A stretch of 10,161 nt of DNA from Candidatus Dormiibacterota bacterium. GTDB taxonomy: Bacteria > Chloroflexota > Dormibacteria > Aeolococcales > Aeolococcaceae. This document shows positions 5,416 to 10,161 of this stretch, one piece after another. Position 1 is the stretch's first letter. Every line of letters begins with the position of its first letter. The stretch is from assembly GCA_955651875.1 (NCBI GenBank), contig CATPAP010000262.1, forward strand, positions 1-10,161, read 5' to 3'. Position numbers and translations under genes: made by a program. The notes beneath the pieces were generated by a model. The model was not told the origin of the DNA, ran no database searches, and was given only the letters and a program-made list of their open reading frames with translations.

Positions 5416-5865
5416 ATGGCGTCGGTGCTGAAGCGGCGCGGCCGCATCCAGGTGCGGCTCGACGAGCGCGAACGGGTCGCGCTGCTCGACATCGTCGAGC
5501 GCCTGACGGTCCACATCAGCCGCGCCCTGGCGACGACGCCGCGCGCCTACGAGGACGAGACCAAGCAGGCGGAGTACGACCGCTGGGTGCGACCCGAGAT
5601 CGAGCGCGGCTACGAGGCCGACCTCGACGTCATCCGCGACGCGCTCAGCGCCGGCGACGAGCTGCTCGTGCTCACCGAGGCACAGGTGTACGCGTGGCTG
5701 CGCGGCTTCAACCAGCTCCGCCTCGCGGCCGGTTCGCTGATCGGCATCACCGAGGACGGCTGGGAGAGCGACGCCACCGACGCGCTGAGGGCACAGCCAG
5801 AGTTCGGCATGCTCATGGCGCTGGGCTGGCTGCAGGAGGAGCTCGTCGCCGCCCTGGAGTCGTAA
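5416..5865 (+). CDS. DUF2017 family protein, clpS partner gene
   Basis: The 149-residue soluble, mostly helical protein begins with the strand-like VLKRRGRIQVRLDERER (4-20). Helical stretches rich in acidic residues follow (ALLDIVERL; AEYDRWVRPEIERGYEADLDVIRDAL), then the conserved-looking AWLRGFNQLRLAAGSLIGI (about 94-112) and a C-terminal helix GMLMALGWLQEELVAAL. DUF2017 genes sit directly after clpS in many Actinobacteria, including mycobacteria; the biochemical role is unknown. I assign the family from this context together with length and sequence feel, not from a search. The start is ATG 5416, 17 bases after the clpS stop, with GGAG at 5401-5404 upstream. It is likely co-transcribed with clpS and could act with ClpS/ClpC. 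It ends TAATAA, directly followed by hairpins. Confidence 0.85.
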   Translation: MASVLKRRGRIQVRLDERERVALLDIVERLTVHISRALATTPRAYEDETKQAEYDRWVRPEIERGYEADLDVIRDALSAGDELLVLTEAQVYAWLRGFNQLRLAAGSLIGITEDGWESDATDALRAQPEFGMLMALGWLQEELVAALES

Positions 5866-5869
5866 TAAC

Positions 5870-5894
5870 AGGGGCGAGACAGGTTCTCGCCCCT
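5870..5894. terminator. hairpin terminator between convergent operons (first)
   Basis: AGGGGCGAGA (5870-5879) and TCTCGCCCCT (5885-5894) form a perfect 10-bp stem with a five-base loop, starting four bases after the DUF2017 stop codon. On the minus strand it is followed by the weakly T-rich GTTATTA; on the plus strand there is no T-run. It probably acts in both directions. Confidence 0.7.
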
Positions 5895-5895
5895 C

Positions 5896-5922
5896 GGTTC
5901 GTCGGAATGAATCCGACGAACC
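5896..5922. terminator. hairpin terminator between convergent operons (second)
   Basis: GGTTCGTCGGA (5896-5906) and TCCGACGAACC (5912-5922) form a perfect 11-bp stem with the loop ATGAA, one base after the first hairpin. It has no T-run on either side. The perfect stem and tandem position make chance unlikely. Confidence 0.65.
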
Positions 5923-5936
5923 ACACCCCACTCTTC

Positions 5937-5953
5937 GGCGCGCCTCGCGCGCC
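5937..5953. terminator. third short hairpin, 3' of nadC
   Basis: GGCGCG (5937-5942) and CGCGCC (5948-5953) form a 6-bp stem with a five-base loop. It is the first hairpin met by transcription leaving nadC. The all-G/C arms make it less certain than the two longer hairpins. Confidence 0.4.
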
Positions 5954-5979
5954 GGCTCGGCATTCGCCTCGCCTAACCC

Positions 5980-6846
5980 CTAGTACCGCGTCACCTTCAT
6001 CGAGAAGTCGAGCGCGGTCGCCGAGTGGGTGAGGGCCCCGACGGAGATGTAGTCGGCGCCTGCGAGCGCATACGCGCGGGCGTTGCTCACCAGGACTCCG
6101 CCGCTGATCTCCACCATGGCGCGGCCGCGGATGAGCTGCATCGCCTCGCGCACCTGGCCGGGTGCGAAGTTGTCGAGCAGGATGCGCGGCGCCTTGTCGG
6201 AGAGCGCTTGCTCCAGCTCCTGGATGTTGCTCACCTCGACGTTGATGTCGGTGTCGGGATACGCCTTGCGCACCGCGCGCAGCGCGGGGGTGATGCCGCC
6301 GACCAGGGCCAGATGGGTGTCCTTGATGAGCACCGCGTCGTACAGGCCCATGCGGTGGTTGACCGCTCCGCCGATCCGCGTGGCGTACTTCTCGAGCCCG
6401 CGCAGACCCGGGGTGGTCTTGCGCGTGTCGAGGATCTTCGTCTTGGTGCCGTCGACCGCCTTGACGTACTTCGCGGTCATGGTCGCGACACCGCTGAGAT
6501 GCTGCAGGAAATTGAGTGCGACCCGCTCGGCTTTGAGCATCCCGCCTGCAGGGCCGGAGATGCGCGCGACGATCTGGTCCTCCTGCACCTTCTCGCCGTC
6601 CTTGGTCTTGGCGTCGAAGCCGATCCGATGGTCGATGAGGGTAAAGACACGCGCAGCAACGCTGAGCCCCGCGATGACGCCGTCCTCCTTGCAGACGATC
6701 TTGCCGCGACAGGTCATGTCGGCGGGGATGACCGCGTCGGTGGTGACGTCGCCGGCACCGACGTCCTCGGCGAGCGCGGCCTCGATGAGGGAGTCGAGGG
6801 TGTCGGGCGCGAGCGCGTCAGTGATGGGATCAAGCGTTGCTGTCAA
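5980..6846 (-). CDS. nadC: nicotinate-nucleotide pyrophosphorylase (quinolinate phosphoribosyltransferase)
   Basis: NadC condenses quinolinate with PRPP and decarboxylates it to nicotinate mononucleotide, the third de novo NAD step. The 288 residues match the family. Motifs: EDVGAGDVTTDAVIP (27-41), AERVALNFLQHLSGVAT (106-121), the PRPP/quinolinate loop LDTRKTTPGLRGLEK (139-153), NHRMGLYDAVLIKDTH (163-178), EVSN (204-207), LLDNF (223-227) and SVGALTHSATALDFSMKV (268-285). Catalytic-site Arg, Lys and His residues of these motifs are intact. TTG 6846-6844 is the start: AGAGAGGA (6854-6861) lies seven bases upstream, and the family begins close to this point. It overlaps the end of nadB by 17 bases, so it is the last gene of the operon. 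It has 16 lysines, against two in the much longer NadB, which suggests a different history. Confidence 0.97.
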   Translation of the reverse strand: MTATLDPITDALAPDTLDSLIEAALAEDVGAGDVTTDAVIPADMTCRGKIVCKEDGVIAGLSVAARVFTLIDHRIGFDAKTKDGEKVQEDQIVARISGPAGGMLKAERVALNFLQHLSGVATMTAKYVKAVDGTKTKILDTRKTTPGLRGLEKYATRIGGAVNHRMGLYDAVLIKDTHLALVGGITPALRAVRKAYPDTDINVEVSNIQELEQALSDKAPRILLDNFAPGQVREAMQLIRGRAMVEISGGVLVSNARAYALAGADYISVGALTHSATALDFSMKVTRY

Positions 6847-8416
6847 ATCGGTGTCCTCTCTCTTTGTGCATGACCAGGAGGCCATGCCAGCGGTCACGGG
6901 TGGATGGGAAGTCGGTGCGAACGTGAGCGCCCCGCGTTTCCTCGCGGAGCAGGGCGGAGCGGCACACCAGCGTCGCCGTGGTGGCCGCCTGGTGCAGTCG
7001 GATGCCATCGAGCGAACCGTCGCCCGCGGCGCTTGCTGCGAGCTCCTCGGCGGTGCCGAGAGCGGCGCGCAGCCGGGCGGCGTCGCGGATCAGCCCGCAG
7101 CCCTCCCACATGGCGTCGCGAAGCCCGTCGATGGCTGCGGGCGCGCCGCTGATGATGCTGCGGTTGCCGCGTGCCCCCGCCGCCACGGGCGGCCGGGCAG
7201 GGCGCTCGGCGACGTCCTCGAGCGCGGCCAGAGCGGCGCGATGACCGAAGACGACTCCCTCGAGAAGGCTGTTGCTCGCCAACCGGTTGGCGCCGTGCAC
7301 CCCCGTCCCCGCCACCTCACCGCACGCGAAGAGGCCGGGGACGCTGCTGGCGCCGTCGACGGTGGTCCGCACGCCTCCGATGAGGTAGTGCGCGGCGGGG
7401 GCGATGGGCACCGGCTCTGTGGTGAGGTCGATGCCGTGCTCCCGGCAGGTCGCGGTGATGGTGGGGAAACGTTCTCCCACAGCGTCGCCGAGAGGGCGGC
7501 AGTCGAGGAACACGTGGTCCATACCGTCGCGCGCGAGCCGCTCCCATATGGCGCTCGCCACCACGTCGCGGCCGGCCAGCTCGCCGCGCGGGTCGGCGTC
7601 GAAGAGGAAGCGCTCGCCGCGCGCGTCGACGACGTGGGCGCCTTCGCCACGCATCGCCTCGCTGAGCAGGAAATGCGGAGCACCGCGGAGGGCGAGAGCG
7701 GTGGGATGGAACTGCATGAACTCCATGCTCACCACCTCGGCCCCGGCCTCCCACGCCAGCGCCACGCCGTCGCCGGTCGCGGCGGCCGGGTTGGTGGTGT
7801 TGCGCCACAGCTGCCCCGCACCGCCGCTGGCGAGGATGACCGCACCCGCGCTGAGCAGCCTGCGCGGGCCGCGGCCGTCGCTGTGACGCACCTCGACTCC
7901 GCTGCAGCGGCCGCCATCGTCATGGAGGAGGCGCATCGCCTGCGTGCGTTCGATGACGGAGGCGTGGGAATGGCGCAGGCGGCGTGCCAGCGCGCTCTCC
8001 ACGGCGCGCCCGGTGGCGTCGCCGCCGGCGTGCGCGATGCGGTTGCGGTTGTGTGCAGCCTCGCGCCCGACCGCGATGCGGCCGTCGTGGCAGTCGAAGT
8101 CGACGCCCCAGGCGGCGAGGTCGCGCACCCGGGCCGGGCCCTCATCCACCAGGACGCGCACGGCCCGCTCGTCGCACAGCCCGCGGCCGGCTGCAACGGT
8201 GTCCGCGAAGTGGAGCTCGACGGAGTCGTCGTCCCCAACCGCGGCGGCGATGCCCCCCTGTGCCCAACGGGTGGCGCCATCGTCGACCGAAGCCTTGGTG
8301 ACGACCGCGACACGAGCGCGCGGCGACGCGGTCAGCGCAGCCGTCAGCCCGGCGATCCCACTACCGACGACGATGACGTCGAAGGTCTCTCCCTCTTCCG
8401 CACGCTCGCTGTTCAG
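6830..8416 (-). CDS. nadB: L-aspartate oxidase, probable CTG start
   Basis: NadB is a cytoplasmic FAD enzyme oxidising L-aspartate to iminoaspartate, which NadA converts to quinolinate; no nadA is in the window. From CTG 8416 the product is 528 residues, near the family norm. It opens with the FAD Rossmann motif FDVIVVGSGIAGL (12-24). Other motifs are TRWAQGGIAAA, HNRNRIAHAGGDATG (substrate Arg/His region), EFMQFHPTAL, HYLIGGVRT, GLFACGEVAGTGVHG and NRLASNSLLEG, with the C-terminal TRGAHVRTDFP typical of NadB rather than SdhA. No ATG, GTG or TTG lies in frame between the Rossmann motif and ATG 8542/8557. That extension is Arg/Pro/Gly-rich, overlaps panC and lacks a ribosome site. CTG 8416 has GAGGTGG seven bases upstream and overlaps the preceding stop as CTGA. 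The start is inference; identity is secure. Automated calls would probably give 8542 or 8557. Confidence 0.96.
   Translation of the reverse strand: MNSERAEEGETFDVIVVGSGIAGLTAALTASPRARVAVVTKASVDDGATRWAQGGIAAAVGDDDSVELHFADTVAAGRGLCDERAVRVLVDEGPARVRDLAAWGVDFDCHDGRIAVGREAAHNRNRIAHAGGDATGRAVESALARRLRHSHASVIERTQAMRLLHDDGGRCSGVEVRHSDGRGPRRLLSAGAVILASGGAGQLWRNTTNPAAATGDGVALAWEAGAEVVSMEFMQFHPTALALRGAPHFLLSEAMRGEGAHVVDARGERFLFDADPRGELAGRDVVASAIWERLARDGMDHVFLDCRPLGDAVGERFPTITATCREHGIDLTTEPVPIAPAAHYLIGGVRTTVDGASSVPGLFACGEVAGTGVHGANRLASNSLLEGVVFGHRAALAALEDVAERPARPPVAAGARGNRSIISGAPAAIDGLRDAMWEGCGLIRDAARLRAALGTAEELAASAAGDGSLDGIRLHQAATTATLVCRSALLREETRGAHVRTDFPSTRDRWHGLLVMHKERGHRFDSNA
6854..6861 (-). promoter_or_regulatory. 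Shine-Dalgarno site deciding the nadC TTG start
   Basis: The minus strand reads AGAGAGGA, seven spacer bases, then TTG. It lies inside the last codons of nadB. It rules out the longer frame that runs back to 7008. Confidence 0.7.
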
Positions 8417-8496
8417 AAGGCGGCCACCTCGCGGCCGAGGTCCGCGCCGGTCACCGCCGCTCGGTGGATCGTCGATCGGAGCACGACTCCGCGCAT
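8413..8496 (-). pseudogene. panD: panD remnant: N-terminal 20 residues of aspartate 1-decarboxylase, truncated
   Basis: PanD makes beta-alanine from aspartate for pantothenate, after self-cleavage at Gly24-Ser25. This 27-codon frame contains LRSTIHRAAVTGADL (6-20), matching the conserved PanD opening (as recalled for M. tuberculosis: LKSKIHRATVTCADL) at about 11 of 15 positions. It then diverges (GREVAAF) and stops at TGA 8415-8413, before the cleavage site; the catalytic body is absent. The family's active-site Lys9 is Thr9 here. It sits exactly where panD often lies, after panC. Its ATG overlaps the panC stop (TGATG), and GGGGAGAG (8501-8508) is a good ribosome site. Its stop overlaps the nadB CTG as CTGA. 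The likely history is a deletion that removed most of panD and left its start as a lead-in to nadB. Alternatives are a sequence error or a regulatory leader peptide. It cannot encode a working enzyme. Confidence 0.75.
8424..8430 (-). promoter_or_regulatory. Shine-Dalgarno site for nadB CTG start
   Basis: The minus strand reads GAGGTGG, seven spacer bases, then CTG (8416-8414). It lies within the last codons of the panD remnant and is the main argument for a CTG start. Confidence 0.55.
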
Positions 8497-9455
8497 CACT
8501 CTCTCCCCTGGATGCCGATGACCCCCGGGACCTGTGCGCCATGGGAACCGGCGGCATCCAGCGGAGGCCTGTCGATTCCCAGTCGGATCACGTCAATCAA
8601 CCGAGTGGCACCCATTCTACCAGCGACCAGAATTTGGCATCCGGGACCGGCGACGTCGACGGCGGCCAGGCTGTCGGCGTCGACAGCGGCGACGTAGTCC
8701 ACCGCGAATCCCGCCTCCTCCATCGGCCGGCGCACGAGTGCGCAGAGCGCGGCGGGGTGGTGCTCTCCGGAGGCGAAGGCTGCGGCCGCAGCCGAGAGTC
8801 CGACCGGAATGGCGAGAGCGCGGCGGCGGTCGTCGCCGTTGAGGTAGGCATTGCGGCTGCTCACCGCGAGCCCGTCGTCGTCCCGGACCACCGGACAGAC
8901 CGCGATCTCCACGCCGGTGTCGAGATCGCGGGCGAGGCGCCGCACCACCGCGCACTGCTGCGCGTCCTTCTGGCCGAAGTAGGCGCGATGGGGCCGGCAG
9001 GCGATAAGCAGCTTGGCGACGACGAGCGCAACGCCGTCGAAATGGCCGGGGCGGTGCGCGCCCTCGAGGACCCCGGTGATCGATGCATCAACGTGGACGG
9101 TCGTCGCCGCGGACTCTCCGTACATCGCCGCGACGGTGGGGACGAACACCGCGTCGGCACGCTCCTCGGTCACGAACCTGACGTCGTCATCGAGCGAGCG
9201 CGGATACCGGTCGATGTCCTCGCCAGGGCCGAACTGACGCGGGTTGACGAAGATGCTCACGACCACCCGATCGCAGTCGGCGCGGGCTCGCTGGACGAGG
9301 CTACGATGCCCGGCATGGAGCGCTCCCATGGTGGGCACCAGCCCGACGATCAGCCCCGCGGCTCGGCAACGCTCGGACCAGCGGCGCAGCTCCTCGGGCG
9401 TGCTCAGGCGCCGCGGCGCCTCGGCCGGCCGGCGCTCAGTGGTAGCTGTGGGCAT
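8496..9455 (-). CDS. panC: pantothenate synthetase
   Basis: PanC activates pantoate with ATP and condenses it with beta-alanine to give pantothenate, in the cytoplasm. The product of 319 residues is slightly longer than the usual 280-290 because of a polar N-terminal lead (1-15) and a C-terminal tail after residue 300. Motifs of the HIGH nucleotidyltransferase fold are intact: GLVPTMGALHAGHRSLV (38-54, HAGH as HIGH), SIFVNPRQFGPGEDIDRYPR (67-86), HRPGHFDGVALVVAKL, YFGQKDAQQ (159-167) and AVSSRNAYL (197-205, the KMSKS-equivalent). The start is ATG 9455, overlapping the panB end by 20 bases; earlier in-frame ATGs at 9482 and 9509 lie deeper in panB and add low-complexity residues. The stop shares a base with the panD remnant's ATG (TGATG). 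The enzyme needs beta-alanine, although the adjacent panD is truncated. Confidence 0.97.
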   Translation of the reverse strand: MPTATTERRPAEAPRRLSTPEELRRWSERCRAAGLIVGLVPTMGALHAGHRSLVQRARADCDRVVVSIFVNPRQFGPGEDIDRYPRSLDDDVRFVTEERADAVFVPTVAAMYGESAATTVHVDASITGVLEGAHRPGHFDGVALVVAKLLIACRPHRAYFGQKDAQQCAVVRRLARDLDTGVEIAVCPVVRDDDGLAVSSRNAYLNGDDRRRALAIPVGLSAAAAAFASGEHHPAALCALVRRPMEEAGFAVDYVAAVDADSLAAVDVAGPGCQILVAGRMGATRLIDVIRLGIDRPPLDAAGSHGAQVPGVIGIQGRE

Positions 9456-10161
9456 CGTCGGGGAAGCTTCCGCCGGCGACATCGGCGGCGAAGGCGCGAG
9501 CGGCAGCAATAACCTGGTCGCCGATGTCTGCGAAGGCTTTGGCGAACTTGGGCATCTGCCGGCGGGTGATGCCGAGCAGGTCGTAGACGACCAGCACCTG
9601 GCCGTCGCAGTCGGGTCCGGCCCCGATGCCGATGGTGGGGATCGACACCGCCGTGGTCACCTCGGCCGCGAGGTCGCGAGGGATGCCCTCGAGCACCAGG
9701 CTGAACGCGCCAGCGGCCTCGAGCGCGCGGGCGTCGGCGAGGATCCGCTCGCGCGCATCCGGGGTGCGCCCCTGGACGTGGAAGCCGCCGAAGGCGTTGA
9801 CGAACTGCGGGGTGAGACCGAGGTGGCCCATGACCGGGATGCCGCACTCGACCAGGCGCGCCACCACCGCCGCCACCCAGCCACCGCCCTCGAGCTTCAC
9901 CGCGTGCATCCCCGATTTGACGAAGTCGGTGGCGTTGGCGACGGCCTGCTCCGTCGAGCGGTGGTACGAGCCGAAGGGCATGTCACCGACGAGCAGCTGC
10001 TGGGAAGCACCGCGGGACACGGCCCGGGCGTGGTGGAGCATCTCCTCCATGGTCACCGGCAGGGTGGTCGCGTAGCCGAGGTGGTTGTTGCCGACGCTGT
10101 CGCCGACCAGCAGCACCGGCACGCCGGCCTCGGCGAGCAGCCTGGCGATGGCCACGTCGTA
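9436..10161 (-). CDS. panB: 3-methyl-2-oxobutanoate hydroxymethyltransferase, 5' end outside window
   Basis: PanB transfers a hydroxymethyl group from 5,10-methylene-tetrahydrofolate to alpha-ketoisovalerate, giving ketopantoate, the first pantothenate step. The 241 visible residues begin YDVAIARLLAEAGV; about 25-30 N-terminal residues lie beyond the right edge. The Mg2+ ligands are present: Asp21 in LVGDSVG, Asp60 in LVGDMPFGSY and Glu91 in KLEGG. The catalytic glutamate is in LVLEGIP (Glu158). Other family signatures are YATTLPVTMEEMLHHARAV, GHLGLTPQ and IPTIGIGAGPDCDGQVLVVYDLLG. A GTG near 10155 is internal, not the start. It is the first visible gene of the minus-strand operon and overlaps panC by 20 bases. 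The operon promoter, and any ketopantoate reductase gene, would be outside the window. Confidence 0.97.
   Translation of the reverse strand, partial: YDVAIARLLAEAGVPVLLVGDSVGNNHLGYATTLPVTMEEMLHHARAVSRGASQQLLVGDMPFGSYHRSTEQAVANATDFVKSGMHAVKLEGGGWVAAVVARLVECGIPVMGHLGLTPQFVNAFGGFHVQGRTPDARERILADARALEAAGAFSLVLEGIPRDLAAEVTTAVSIPTIGIGAGPDCDGQVLVVYDLLGITRRQMPKFAKAFADIGDQVIAAARAFAADVAGGSFPDDAHSYH

Noticed and set aside
6847..7008. Longer nadC starting at 7008
   Set aside because: The extension lies wholly inside nadB, is Arg/Pro-rich, and the TTG at 6846 has a well-spaced Shine-Dalgarno site and the normal family length.
6083..8521. Very long plus-strand open frame (812 codons) opposite nadB and nadC
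   Set aside because: It is a GC-rich antisense shadow: no domain motif, low-complexity Ala/Arg/Gly stretches, and the minus strand carries two clear enzymes over the same bases.
8417..8557. nadB starting at ATG 8542 or 8557
   Set aside because: There is no ribosome site at either, the extension overlaps panC and reads as low-complexity Arg/Ser/Gly/Pro, and the same bases encode the PanD-like peptide in another frame. It is kept as the alternative that a routine caller would choose.
1..10161. Insertion sequences, integrases, CRISPR repeats, toxin-antitoxin or phage-defence genes
   Set aside because: None seen on either strand. All sizeable genuine genes are core metabolism, translation, proteolysis or membrane functions.

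Overview
High-GC bacterial chromosome, gene-dense, with an arginine-rich proteome. No mobile element, CRISPR array, rRNA or tRNA was seen. The clpS-DUF2017 pair, the pan-nad operon order, frequent GTG/TTG starts and TANNNT boxes six bases before a GTG (the leaderless promoter arrangement) suggest a high-GC Gram-positive-related lineage: Actinobacteria, or the Chloroflexota/Dormibacterota-like groups. The lineage is inference; the gene calls are much firmer.

Layout. (1) 1-473, minus: N-terminal part of ribosomal protein S1 (rpsA) with a TTG start and a long leader. (2) 474-872: divergent intergenic region with a candidate rpsA -10 box and several hairpins. (3) 873-1082, plus: 69-residue CxxC/CxxC zinc-ribbon protein. 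(4) 1203-2790, plus: a 9-codon upstream ORF, a DegV fatty-acid-binding protein and a divergent PlsY-like membrane protein, all joined by 4-base start/stop overlaps. (5) 2847/2883-5103, plus: an LPG-synthase/flippase-like membrane protein (PF03706 type) overlapping a GT4 glycosyltransferase. (6) 5108-5865, plus: clpS and a DUF2017 gene. (7) 5866-5979: three hairpins between convergent operons. (8) 5980-10161, minus: panB-panC-(panD remnant)-nadB-nadC, for pantothenate and quinolinate/NAD synthesis.

The plus-strand genes of blocks 4-5 are all connected with membrane lipid: fatty-acid carriage, acyl-glycerol-phosphate chemistry, lipid handling or flipping, and glycosyl transfer. Block 6 is the N-degron adaptor of the Clp protease. 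The minus operon combines two pathways that draw on aspartate: PanD would make beta-alanine from it, and NadB makes iminoaspartate from it.

The most notable finding is in the short gap between panC and nadB. A 27-codon ORF there, too short for routine gene calling, clearly resembles the first 20 residues of aspartate 1-decarboxylase (PanD) and then stops before the self-cleavage site. Its TGA overlaps a CTG that is the best-supported start of nadB (good Shine-Dalgarno sequence, no ATG/GTG/TTG available nearby). This looks like a decayed panD whose start was kept as a translational lead-in to nadB. Other points worth checking are the DegV leader peptide ending in Trp-Trp, the PlsY-like protein that lacks the family's hallmark residues, two near-identical leaderless promoter boxes, and a lysine-rich nadC among lysine-poor neighbours.
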